DNA of 49,665 bases from Sphingobacterium deserti (GTDB taxonomy: Bacteria > Bacteroidota > Bacteroidia > Sphingobacteriales > Sphingobacteriaceae), in the NCBI RefSeq assembly GCF_000757725.1, contig NZ_JJMU01000023.1, positions 1-49,665 of the forward strand, in the 5' to 3' direction. Below, in pieces: positions 34,677-43,724 of the stretch (its first letter is position 1; every line of letters starts with the position of its first letter). The position numbers and the translations under genes are program-made. The notes beneath the pieces were generated by a model. It was not told the origin of the DNA and searched no databases. It saw nothing but the letters and a program-made list of their open reading frames with translations.

Positions 34677-36062
34677 ATGGCTAAAGCAAAATCGACATAC
34701 TTCTGTCAGCAATGTGGTTACGAGTCAGCAAAATGGTTGGGTCAGTGTCCATCGTGCAAGCAATGGAACTCTTTTGTGGAGGAAGTGGTAGAGAAGACAA
34801 GTTCTAAGGTTCCTGAATGGCGCAGCACGACGGCTCCGGCGTCTACGCGCCGCACCAACAAGGCTGCCGTGATTAACGAAATTGTCTACCAAGATGAGCA
34901 GCGCTTGGCCAGTCCCGACCGGGAGTTTAACCGCGTACTGGGCGGGGGTATTGTCCCGGGATCGCTGGTACTTATTGGCGGAGAGCCGGGCATTGGTAAA
35001 TCGACGCTGATGCTGCAATTAGCATTAAGCATTCCGGCGGTAAAAACATTATATATCTCCGGTGAAGAAAGCGAACAGCAAATCAAGATGCGGGCGGAGC
35101 GTCTTGTTCAAAACTCCACTGCCAATTGTTATATATTAACAGAAACTTCTACGCAGAATATTTTTAAACAAATAGAAGTCGTACAGCCGGATATTGTGGT
35201 GATAGACTCTATACAAACCTTGCATTCCTCACAAATTGAGTCGGCACCGGGATCGGTATCTCAAGTTCGTGAATGTACGGCAGAATTGCTGCGTTTTGCC
35301 AAGGAGACGAGCACGCCTGTATTTATCGTGGGCCATATTACAAAAGATGGCTCTATTGCTGGGCCAAAGGTACTGGAGCATATGGTGGATACGGTGTTGC
35401 AGTTTGAAGGTGACCGGCATCACGTTTACCGAATCTTAAGATCAGTAAAGAATCGTTTCGGTTCGTCGTCGGAGTTGGGCATCTATGAAATGCAAGGCTC
35501 CGGTTTGCGCGAGGTATCCAATCCTTCCGAAATTATGCTGTCCCAGCGTGAGGAACCTGTGGGCGGGGTCGCGATTGCGGCTATGCTGGAAGGCGTGCGC
35601 CCGATCATGATTGAGGTGCAAGCCTTGGTAAGCAATTCCGCCTTTGGCACGCCACAGCGTACGTCTACAGGCTTCGATACGAAACGACTCAGCATGCTAC
35701 TCGCCGTGTTAGAAAAGCGCTTCGGCTTTCGGTTAAGTGCACAAGACGTATTTCTGAATATTGCGGGCGGTCTTCGTGTGGAGGATCCTGCTATCGATCT
35801 GGCCGTTATTGCGGCATTAATTTCTTCCCAGCAAGACATTCCCTTATCATCTCAGTTGACCTTCGCCGGTGAAGTCGGCCTATCTGGGGAAATACGCGCG
35901 GTAAACAGGATTGAGCAGCGCATTGCTGAGGCCGAAAAGCTGGGTTTTGAAGGCATCTTTATATCGAAATACAATACAAAAGGGCTTGACGCAAAAAAAT
36001 ATAATATTGCTATCCGTCCGATGGCGACGTTAGAGGATCTTTTTAGGGCATTGTTCGGATAA
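34677..36062 (+). CDS. radA: DNA repair protein RadA/Sms
   Basis: RadA is a RecA-like ATPase and branch-migration helicase that processes recombination intermediates. The 461-residue protein has an N-terminal C4 zinc finger (Cys10, 13, 24, 27), Walker A GGEPGIGKST (101-110), Walker B VVIDSIQ (174-180), the RadA-specific KNRFG motif (258-262) and a C-terminal Lon-protease-like domain. All key residues are intact. TAATTTCG ends four bases before the ATG, a near match to the -7 box. A small ATAATGG/CCATTAT hairpin (36059-36077) sits at the convergent end with the dipeptidase. Confidence 0.97.
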   Translation: MAKAKSTYFCQQCGYESAKWLGQCPSCKQWNSFVEEVVEKTSSKVPEWRSTTAPASTRRTNKAAVINEIVYQDEQRLASPDREFNRVLGGGIVPGSLVLIGGEPGIGKSTLMLQLALSIPAVKTLYISGEESEQQIKMRAERLVQNSTANCYILTETSTQNIFKQIEVVQPDIVVIDSIQTLHSSQIESAPGSVSQVRECTAELLRFAKETSTPVFIVGHITKDGSIAGPKVLEHMVDTVLQFEGDRHHVYRILRSVKNRFGSSSELGIYEMQGSGLREVSNPSEIMLSQREEPVGGVAIAAMLEGVRPIMIEVQALVSNSAFGTPQRTSTGFDTKRLSMLLAVLEKRFGFRLSAQDVFLNIAGGLRVEDPAIDLAVIAALISSQQDIPLSSQLTFAGEVGLSGEIRAVNRIEQRIAEAEKLGFEGIFISKYNTKGLDAKKYNIAIRPMATLEDLFRALFG

Positions 36063-36073
36063 TGGAATCGCCA

Positions 36074-37231
36074 TTATTCGTTTTCCTTGAGAATGCGCAA
36101 GAAATTAAGCCCCATGATTTTGGCTATATCTTCTTTCTTATATCCGCGCTTTAGCAGTGCGTCGGTAAGTACCGGGAATTTAGAAACATCATCTAAGCCT
36201 TGCGGTGCTGATTCAATGCCATCAAAATCAGAGCCTACTGCAACATGATCTATACCCAACTTTTTCACAAGGTAGTCGATATGATCCAGCAACAGACTTA
36301 ACGGCGCGTCAGCCTTACGTTGTATGGCGCGCGGTAGCTTTTCGTACTGTCGCGTCGCAGATAGACTGTAGTTACCCTTATCCCCGAAATGCTGCTTATA
36401 CAATTTTTTAGCACGCGCTGAAAAATTAGGATCCAAAAAGCCCGAATAAAAGTTTACGCCGACTACGGCTCCATTTTTCTTTAAAGCTTCCAACTGTGCA
36501 TCTTTCAGGTTGCGGTAGTGAGGCATCAGACTATAGGCATTGCTATGGGACACCAACACGGGCTTGCTCGTTATTGCCAGCACATCATAAAACGTTTTCT
36601 CCCCCACGTGCGATAGGTCGACCATCATCCCTAATTGATTCATTCGCTTGATGATGGCTTTGCCCTCTGCAGAAAGCCCTTTGCCTTGATCGCCGGTCGT
36701 TTTGGATTCTATGGCTGCTGCGGTTGCCCAGGAAAGGTTGTAATTCCAGGTCAACGTGAGGTAGCGCGCGCCTCTATCGTAAAGTGCTTCGAGGTTTGCT
36801 ATACTTCCTTCAATCATATTGCCGCCCTCGATTCCAATCAGTGCGGCAATTTTGCCTGTTTTCAATATAGATGCTATGTCGGCGCTACTTTTAGCGATTG
36901 CAATCGCTGAGGCATTGGCTTTCACCATTTTTTCTAGTGCGTCGATCTGTGCATTGGCGTGTTTAAAAGCCTGCCCCTTACCGAATTTTTTATCATCAGA
37001 CCATACGGCAAAAACCTGAACATCGACACCTCCTTTTTGCAGTCGTGGAATGTCGGTATGACCGACCGCGAGCTGCTTGCCGATATCGCGGCCTTTCAGT
37101 AAAGATTCGTAAATAACATCATTGTGCCCATCGACAACAATTAAGCTTTTGTGAAATGCCGCGTAGTCTTGTGCCAATACCGACAGTCTTGAGCATATTG
37201 CTAAAACCATCATGATTATCGTTTTCTGCAT
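36074..37231 (-). CDS. Membrane dipeptidase (M19 family), exported
   Basis: This zinc enzyme hydrolyses dipeptides, including D-amino-acid ones. The 385-residue protein has a signal peptide (1-20) and the family's metal ligands: HND (His36, Asp38), Glu in LIGIEGG, His in VDLSHVG and His in VLVSHSNA, as well as the C-terminal GSDFDG. Length and order are normal. It is the second gene after the GH3-C/serine-hydrolase gene on the minus strand (79-bp gap) and may act with it in peptidoglycan-peptide recycling, which is an inference from location. Confidence 0.93.
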   Translation of the reverse strand: MQKTIIMMVLAICSRLSVLAQDYAAFHKSLIVVDGHNDVIYESLLKGRDIGKQLAVGHTDIPRLQKGGVDVQVFAVWSDDKKFGKGQAFKHANAQIDALEKMVKANASAIAIAKSSADIASILKTGKIAALIGIEGGNMIEGSIANLEALYDRGARYLTLTWNYNLSWATAAAIESKTTGDQGKGLSAEGKAIIKRMNQLGMMVDLSHVGEKTFYDVLAITSKPVLVSHSNAYSLMPHYRNLKDAQLEALKKNGAVVGVNFYSGFLDPNFSARAKKLYKQHFGDKGNYSLSATRQYEKLPRAIQRKADAPLSLLLDHIDYLVKKLGIDHVAVGSDFDGIESAPQGLDDVSKFPVLTDALLKRGYKKEDIAKIMGLNFLRILKENE

Positions 37232-37310
37232 GGTATTAAATATCTTTTTAGAACAGTACTTCTAAGTCTAGGATTAGCTACCGCTGCGCGGTAGGCTGCA
37301 TTCCTGACTC

Positions 37311-39047
37311 CTATTTCGCCTCGTTTATTGTTTCATAGATTGCATCCTGAATACGGCTTCGGATGTTCAGATTGAGTAGCTTGTCGCTGACCTGCGGATG
37401 CACACGGTTTGACAAAAATATGTAGACCAGTTGGTTTTGGGGATCTATCCAAATACAAGTTCCCGTGTAGCCTGTATGTCCAAACACCGAAGAGTTCGCG
37501 AGTTTGGATGGATATCCCTTTCTAACATCGGGGTCATAGCGATCGAAGCCCAGCCCGCGGCGGCTTGTAAGCGATTGTTTCGAGGTAAACAAATCCACGG
37601 TTTCGGGTTTGAAAAAGCGCACACCGCCATACTGTCCACGATTGAGCAACAGCTGACCATAAATGGCTAAATCATTTGCTGATGAAAACAGCCCGGCATG
37701 GCCAGCAACGCCGCCTGCCATTGCTGCCCCCTGATCGTGCACGTAGCCCTGTAGCAAAACCTTTCGAAAGGAGGTGTCGTTCTCCGTGGGAACAATACTG
37801 TTTTTAGCAAAACGTTCCCGCGGATTGTACCCCGCCGTTTTCATGCCAATAGGTCTGTAGAGCAACTGCTGTATATACGCACTCATGGGCGTCGCCGTTA
37901 GATGTTCAGCAACCTCTTTCATCACATACATACTGATGTCGCTATATACATAATTTCCTATAGGTTTTACGGCAGACTGCAACATTTGCGGCCACATCAC
38001 ATCACGGTAATAGTTGTTGAGCAAGTAGGCACTATCCGCTACTTTAACTTGATGGCGAGCATCTTCTGTACGTAGTAAATCGCCTTTTTTAAGATTCTTG
38101 TAAAACGGAATGAAAGGCGTAAATCCGGCTTCGTGAAGCAGAACCGACCGTAGGGGGATGTTTTTTTTGTTACCCTCTTTGGCTTGCCATAGGTAATAGC
38201 CCATCGTGCTATCGAGATTGATCAACCGGCGCTCTTGTAAATGCATAATGACCGGGGTGGTTCCGGCGATTTTACTGACAGACGCTAAATCAAAAATGTC
38301 CGTAACCTTTGTATCTCGCTCATTGTCGTAAGTATGGGAACCATAGGCCTTTTCGAAAATTACCTGTCCGTTTTTTATTGCCATGACCACTAACCCGGGC
38401 GTGGCACGTTGCTGGATAGCCTCCCTTGCTATTGCATCAATCTTACTTGTCATGCGTTTGATATGCAGTCCGGAGCCTTCCCCTTGCGTATATTGTAATC
38501 GCGTTTGTTCCGTTTTATGATCTCCTGCTGTGATGGCCAAGCCGCCGAAGATAGACATGGCTGCGTTTTGCTGTGCAGACTGGTTAAAGCTTGGATAACG
38601 CAATACTACGCCCTGATTTGATGAGCTTACCTGCGTCCAAGACGACTGCCCGGTGTCGCGACCAAAGCGAACGACAATAACATTCTTTTTATTCACCAAG
38701 GATTGTGTCGCTTTCAACAGAACGTCGTTCCGAAGATCTTCATCAGTGCCTGCCACAATTATCGTATTGAAATACTTTGTTTGCTCATCATATTGATTGA
38801 AATCAAAGCTAGCCACCTCCGCATACCGCCCCATCCTATCGATGAAAGCTTTATATTTATTGGGGAAGGGTGTAACGACAGCAATTTTAAGCTGATCTAA
38901 ATTTTTAAACGGGATCAGGTTTTGTGCGTTATTTAGTAATGTGGCTTCGTTAACGATGGTCTGTTTATACTGTGCCTGGACTTGAGGGACATGGGATAAC
39001 GCACTTGCAATAGTCATTAGCGCGATAATAAAACATTTAGTATTCAT
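37311..39047 (-). CDS. Serine hydrolase (class C beta-lactamase type) with N-terminal GH3-C domain
   Basis: The 578-residue protein has a signal peptide (1-25), then an alpha/beta domain (about 30-190) that matches the C-terminal domain of family-3 glycosidases (LLNNAQNLIPFKNLDQLKIAVV at the start, AAMSIFGGLAITAG near 162-175), then a beta-lactamase/DD-peptidase-type domain with SxxK (SVSK, 256-259), the YSD motif and HTG (GHTGYTG). In many Bacteroidota longer proteins of about 1000 residues join a full GH3 glycosidase to this hydrolase. Here the GH3 catalytic barrel is absent but the C-domain is kept. Signal peptide and frame are intact, so it is a working derivative rather than a broken end. 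Confidence 0.88.
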   Translation of the reverse strand: MNTKCFIIALMTIASALSHVPQVQAQYKQTIVNEATLLNNAQNLIPFKNLDQLKIAVVTPFPNKYKAFIDRMGRYAEVASFDFNQYDEQTKYFNTIIVAGTDEDLRNDVLLKATQSLVNKKNVIVVRFGRDTGQSSWTQVSSSNQGVVLRYPSFNQSAQQNAAMSIFGGLAITAGDHKTEQTRLQYTQGEGSGLHIKRMTSKIDAIAREAIQQRATPGLVVMAIKNGQVIFEKAYGSHTYDNERDTKVTDIFDLASVSKIAGTTPVIMHLQERRLINLDSTMGYYLWQAKEGNKKNIPLRSVLLHEAGFTPFIPFYKNLKKGDLLRTEDARHQVKVADSAYLLNNYYRDVMWPQMLQSAVKPIGNYVYSDISMYVMKEVAEHLTATPMSAYIQQLLYRPIGMKTAGYNPRERFAKNSIVPTENDTSFRKVLLQGYVHDQGAAMAGGVAGHAGLFSSANDLAIYGQLLLNRGQYGGVRFFKPETVDLFTSKQSLTSRRGLGFDRYDPDVRKGYPSKLANSSVFGHTGYTGTCIWIDPQNQLVYIFLSNRVHPQVSDKLLNLNIRSRIQDAIYETINEAK

Positions 39048-39205
39048 GTTAGGGCTGATTAAAAAGTAGTATTGCTACGTAAATTTAGAAATAAAACGCA
39101 GAAATAGGCATAGCAGGCGGGAACAATTCCAAATGTTAGTCTTCAGTCGCGCTTGATTAGTTCGCAACACAGCCGCTTGTTCAACTAAACGCTAAGGTTA
39201 GGATA

Positions 39206-39236
39206 TTGTATTTAAGCCCAATTTTTTTTATGTTTG
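39206..39236 (+). promoter_or_regulatory. Consensus promoter overlapping the xseA start
   Basis: TTG (39206-39208), a 20-nt spacer and TATGTTTG (39229-39236) match the Bacteroidota consensus exactly. Only four bases (GTTT) separate the box from the ATG of xseA, so the transcript should begin at or near the start codon. Confidence 0.7.
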
Positions 39237-39240
39237 GTTT

Positions 39241-40491
39241 ATGCCGGAAGTCGTAGACAGCAAAACCATATTCTCTTTATTGGAAGTATCGCGAAGCGTT
39301 CAAAAAACTATTGCCGATCGATACAAAAGCCTGTATTGGATCAAGGCAGAGATGAATAAGCTGAACCATTACACCCATTCCGGCCATTGTTATCCCGAAC
39401 TGGTCGAGAAGAAGGATGGAAAGATTGTTGCCGAGATGCGATCTACATTGTGGAAAGCCGATTTCCAACGCATCAACCAACTTTTTATGAAGGTGTTGGG
39501 CGAGCCTTTACGGGAAGGCATCACGATCTTGTTTCAAGCAGCGATAGCCTACGATCCTCTATATGGTTTTAGTCTGAAAATTATTGATATCGATCCGACT
39601 TTTGTATTGGGTGAGTTGGAAAAGGAAAAGCGGGAAAGCATCCGTAAGCTTCAAGAGGAGGGCCTGTTTGATGCCAATAAGCGATTAGTATTTCCGATGA
39701 TTGCGAAACGACTAGCCATTATTTCTGTGGAGACCAGTAAAGGGCTGTCTGACTTTTTTAAGATCATACGAGGAAACCCTTGGGGCTATCGATTTGAGTA
39801 TAGCTTATTTCCTGCCTTACTACAAGGTGATAAGTCTATTCCATCAATTATCAGACAGTTGGCAATTATTGCCGAGCGGCTAAGCGATTTTGATGCTGTA
39901 GCAATCATCCGGGGCGGCGGCGGTGAGGTCGGGCTTTCGTCCTACAACAACTACCTACTATCCAAAGCCATCGCGATGTTTCCTATTCCGGTGATCACGG
40001 GCATCGGCCATTCTACGAATGAGACGGTAAGTGAAATGGTGGCATATAAGAATGCGATAACGCCTAGCGAGCTTGCCGACTTCCTCATACAGAAATTTCA
40101 TCAATTCGCCATCCCTGTTGACGAGTCGCTGCGCCGTATTGTTGAAGCTACTAAAGCACGATTCTTGCTGGAAGAGCAGCATTTACACGCTTTCTCTCGG
40201 GCTATTTCCTGGAGTAGTAAAGCGGTACTGAGTAATCAAGGAAATGAATTACGTAGCCTACAGCTACAATTGCAATTATATACGAAACAACTGTTCAAAG
40301 ATCGGGCTACCGAAATCAACAATGTTGATCGCCTATTGCGGCTTGCAGACCCGAAGGAGCTCTTGAAACGAGGATTTAGCATAACGCGTGTCAACGGCCG
40401 TGCCATCAGCAGCGAAGCCTCTGTCAGCGCTGGACAGGTATTAGAAACAACACTTTTTGAAGGGAAGTTAAGTAGTAGCGTCTTAAAATAA
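39241..40491 (+). CDS. xseA: Exodeoxyribonuclease VII large subunit
   Basis: ExoVII degrades single-stranded DNA from both ends. The 416-residue large subunit has an N-terminal OB fold (about 20-115), the catalytic domain with IIRGGGGEVGLSSYN (about 220-234) and the GIGHSTNETV segment, and a coiled C-terminal region that binds the small subunit. All match the family. It is followed 13 bp later by xseB. The promoter sits directly on the start codon. Confidence 0.95.
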   Translation: MPEVVDSKTIFSLLEVSRSVQKTIADRYKSLYWIKAEMNKLNHYTHSGHCYPELVEKKDGKIVAEMRSTLWKADFQRINQLFMKVLGEPLREGITILFQAAIAYDPLYGFSLKIIDIDPTFVLGELEKEKRESIRKLQEEGLFDANKRLVFPMIAKRLAIISVETSKGLSDFFKIIRGNPWGYRFEYSLFPALLQGDKSIPSIIRQLAIIAERLSDFDAVAIIRGGGGEVGLSSYNNYLLSKAIAMFPIPVITGIGHSTNETVSEMVAYKNAITPSELADFLIQKFHQFAIPVDESLRRIVEATKARFLLEEQHLHAFSRAISWSSKAVLSNQGNELRSLQLQLQLYTKQLFKDRATEINNVDRLLRLADPKELLKRGFSITRVNGRAISSEASVSAGQVLETTLFEGKLSSSVLK

Positions 40492-40504
40492 AACCCATAT
40501 CGTC

Positions 40505-40741
40505 ATGGATACAGAATATACGTATGAAGGAGCTTTCCAGGAACTGCAATCTATCGTTGCAGATATTGAGTCTGGGCAAATAAATGTTGATGATCTCACG
40601 GCCAAGATACAGCGTGCCGCGTCACTCATTGCCGTATGCAGGGCAAAGCTTACATCTTCTGAAGCAGAAGTGGAAAAACTCTTGATTAAGCTGCACCAAG
40701 CAGACGAAGGAGAGCCCAAACAGGTGGACGAAGAAGAATAG
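40505..40741 (+). CDS. xseB: Exodeoxyribonuclease VII small subunit
   Basis: The 78-residue protein has the XseB pattern: Y-E-G-A-F-Q-E-L-Q-S-I-V-x-x-I-E-S-G-Q-I-x-V-D-D-L near residues 5-30, then a helix ending with many charged residues. It binds the XseA coiled region. It lies 13 bp after xseA and is co-transcribed. The tail EEE after about residue 75 is as expected. Confidence 0.93.
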   Translation: MDTEYTYEGAFQELQSIVADIESGQINVDDLTAKIQRAASLIAVCRAKLTSSEAEVEKLLIKLHQADEGEPKQVDEEE

Positions 40742-40893
40742 GGATACTTTAAAAGCCATGACATTATCGCTGCTCAAGATTAGCTATCAAGTTCCTGATT
40801 TTATTCAACTTACTATTATCACCTGAACGCCACAAAAAGCGTATTATGCGTGCTGGAACCTATCCTAAAAGAACGAAAATCTTAGAAATTCGT

Positions 40894-40901
40894 TACCTTT
40901 G
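40894..40901 (+). promoter_or_regulatory. -7 box just before uvrA
   Basis: TACCTTTG ends six bases before the ATG of uvrA at 40908. The TTG at 40899, which could extend the reading frame, is part of this box. No well-spaced -33 TTG is visible. Confidence 0.55.
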
Positions 40902-40907
40902 CAACCT

Positions 40908-43706
40908 ATGTCAAACAAATCGGAGCAAAACGCCAAATCATATATCCAAATTAAGGGAGCACGAGTAAACAATCTAAAAAATATCGATGTTGATATTCCT
41001 AAGAATAAGCTCATTGTTATTACCGGGATGTCAGGATCTGGTAAATCGTCGTTGGCTTTTGACACGCTTTATGCGGAAGGTCAGCGTCGGTATGTAGAGA
41101 GTTTGTCGTCCTACGCGCGGCAGTTCATGGGCCGAATGAACAAACCCGAGGTGGATTACATCAAAGGGATCGCCCCGGCTATTGCCATAGAGCAGCGCGT
41201 AATCACTTCCAACCCACGTTCTACCGTGGGCACATCAACGGAGATTTACGACTACCTAAAGCTGCTTTATGCGCGTATAGGTAAAACTATTTCTCCGGTA
41301 TCGGGAAATGTCGTAACGAAGGATACGGTTTCATCTATAATTGATGAATTGATGGCTGTGCCCGAAGACACCACCATTACCATATTCGCTACTTTATATC
41401 CCGTTAACAAAAGGAAGCTTAAAGAAGAGCTGTCGCTGCTATTACAAAAAGGCTTTGTACGTATTCTTTTCGAGGATAAAATACAGAAAATAGAAAGCGT
41501 AATCGATGATGCATCGGTAAAGAATAGAGATTTCAAGCCTGATGAGCTGCAGATCGTTGTGGATCGCGTGCGCTTGGATAAGCAAGAAGACACCTTCAGT
41601 CGTATTGCAGACTCTATACAGACTGCTTTTTTTGAAGGTAAGGGCGAATGTTACATCGATATTGATGGCACGAAGAAACACTATTCAGATCGTTTTGAAT
41701 TGGATGGTATCACCTTCGAGGAGCCCACACCAAATTTTTTCAGCTTCAACAATCCTTACGGTGCATGTAAACGTTGTGAAGGTTATGGCAAGGTGATTGG
41801 CATTGATGCGGACCTTGTTATTCCAGATAAAAGCAAATCAGTGTATGATGGTGCAATTGCACCGTGGCGGGGTGAAAAGATGGGAGAGTGGCTGAGCCGT
41901 ATGGTGCGCAACGCATTGAAATTTGATTTCCCTATTCACAGGTCATATGCTGACCTCACAAAAGCACAGCAAGAGTTGATCTGGACAGGTAATAAATATT
42001 TTTCTGGCCTCAACCAGTTTTTTGAGGAACTGGAGTCACAAACGTATAAGATACAATACAGGGTGATGCTATCCCGCTATCGCGGAAAGACGGACTGTCC
42101 AGATTGTAAGGGCTCTCGACTGCGGAAAGATGCTACCTACGTGAAAATTGCCGATAAATCTATTACGGACATTGTCTTGTTACCGTTGGACGAAGCATTG
42201 AAGTTTTTCAATGAACTGTCCTTAACGAAAAATGAGCAAACTATAGCGAAGCGGCTTCTTGCCGAAATTATAAACCGGCTCCAATTTTTATGCGATGTTG
42301 GTTTAAGTTATTTGACGTTAAACCGCCTGAGCAATAGCCTTTCCGGTGGTGAATCTCAGCGTATCAATCTCGCTACTTCTTTAGGCAGCTCTTTGGTTGG
42401 CTCTATCTATGTGTTGGATGAACCCAGCATCGGACTTCACCCTCGCGACACACAACGGTTGATCGGCGTTCTTAAATCTCTTCGTGATGTAGGGAATACC
42501 GTCATCGTGGTAGAGCACGAGCAGGAAATGATGGAGGCAGCAGATTACCTCGTCGACATCGGCCCTGAGGCGGGCATCAACGGTGGAGAACTTATTTTCG
42601 CTGGTACCTATGCGGAGATTCTGAAGGATAAGAAAAGCTTGACGGGCCGTTATCTGAACGGTGAGTTAACCATCGTGACGCCTAAGAAGCGGCGGAAATG
42701 GACCGATAGTATTGTCGTCAAAGGAGCTCGGGAGAATAATCTCCAGGGTATTGATGCTGCCTTTCCTCTAAACATTTTTACTGTGGTTACGGGTGTTTCA
42801 GGCTCTGGTAAGACTTCCCTAGTGAAACGAATTCTTTATCCTGCACTACAGAAAGCTATTGGCAATTATTCCGGTGAACAAACAGGTATCTTTGATGCGC
42901 TCGAGGGCGATATTGAGCGTGTTGAGCAAATAGAAATGATTGATCAGAATCCTATCGGTCGTTCCTCGCGTTCTAATCCTGTGACTTATGTAAAAGGTTG
43001 GGATGAGGTACGGGCGTTATATGCCGCTTTACCTGCTTCAAAAGCAACAGGATTGAAGCCGGCCGCCTTCTCGTTCAACGTAGAGGGGGGGCGCTGTGAT
43101 GTTTGCCAAGGCGATGGTGAAGTAAAAATCGAAATGCAGTTCATGGCAGATATTGTTCTACCCTGCGAGGCTTGTGGCGGGAAACGATTTAAGCAACACG
43201 TACTCGACGTATTATACAAGGAAAAGTCTGTTTCTGATGTACTTGACCTGAGCGTTGACGAAGCGATTGATTTTTTTAATGACCAGCCAAAAATTCTGGC
43301 CAAGATACAACCCCTGCAAGACGTAGGGTTGGGCTACATAAAGCTAGGACAGGCTTCTAGCACGTTATCCGGAGGCGAGGCGCAGCGCATCAAATTAGCA
43401 TCGTTTCTTATAAAAGGTAACAACAGCAAAAAGACACTTTTTATTTTTGACGAACCCACTACCGGGCTTCATTTTCACGATATTCAAAAATTGATCAAAG
43501 CTTTCGACGCTTTAATTGAATTGGGCAACAGCATCCTCGTTATCGAGCACAATATGGAAATGATCAAAACGGCAGATTGGGTTATCGACATTGGTCCTGA
43601 AGGAGGGAATAAAGGAGGAAAAGTGGTGTTTGAAGGTACCCCTGAGGGCTTAGCAGCATGTAACGAATCTTATACTGGGATGTTTCTAAAAAATCACCTA
43701 CTTTAG
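40908..43706 (+). CDS. uvrA: UvrABC system protein A (excinuclease ATPase)
   Basis: UvrA finds DNA damage and loads UvrB in nucleotide excision repair. The 932-residue protein has two ABC ATPase halves: Walker [10 protein letters not shown] (40-48) and GVSGSGKTS (about 627), each with an LSGGE signature ([10 protein letters not shown] and [10 protein letters not shown]) and Walker B ending in DEP. Zinc-ligand pairs appear as [16 protein letters not shown], and the C-terminal CDVCQGDG...CEACGG. The frame opens at TTG 40899, but ATG 40908 is the start because of the promoter box. It stands before the PafA-like gene with an 18-bp gap and may be co-transcribed with it. Confidence 0.97.
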   Translation: MSNKSEQNAKSYIQIKGARVNNLKNIDVDIPKNKLIVITGMSGSGKSSLAFDTLYAEGQRRYVESLSSYARQFMGRMNKPEVDYIKGIAPAIAIEQRVITSNPRSTVGTSTEIYDYLKLLYARIGKTISPVSGNVVTKDTVSSIIDELMAVPEDTTITIFATLYPVNKRKLKEELSLLLQKGFVRILFEDKIQKIESVIDDASVKNRDFKPDELQIVVDRVRLDKQEDTFSRIADSIQTAFFEGKGECYIDIDGTKKHYSDRFELDGITFEEPTPNFFSFNNPYGACKRCEGYGKVIGIDADLVIPDKSKSVYDGAIAPWRGEKMGEWLSRMVRNALKFDFPIHRSYADLTKAQQELIWTGNKYFSGLNQFFEELESQTYKIQYRVMLSRYRGKTDCPDCKGSRLRKDATYVKIADKSITDIVLLPLDEALKFFNELSLTKNEQTIAKRLLAEIINRLQFLCDVGLSYLTLNRLSNSLSGGESQRINLATSLGSSLVGSIYVLDEPSIGLHPRDTQRLIGVLKSLRDVGNTVIVVEHEQEMMEAADYLVDIGPEAGINGGELIFAGTYAEILKDKKSLTGRYLNGELTIVTPKKRRKWTDSIVVKGARENNLQGIDAAFPLNIFTVVTGVSGSGKTSLVKRILYPALQKAIGNYSGEQTGIFDALEGDIERVEQIEMIDQNPIGRSSRSNPVTYVKGWDEVRALYAALPASKATGLKPAAFSFNVEGGRCDVCQGDGEVKIEMQFMADIVLPCEACGGKRFKQHVLDVLYKEKSVSDVLDLSVDEAIDFFNDQPKILAKIQPLQDVGLGYIKLGQASSTLSGGEAQRIKLASFLIKGNNSKKTLFIFDEPTTGLHFHDIQKLIKAFDALIELGNSILVIEHNMEMIKTADWVIDIGPEGGNKGGKVVFEGTPEGLAACNESYTGMFLKNHLL

Positions 43707-43724
43707 CCTTTCTTTCTCAAAATC

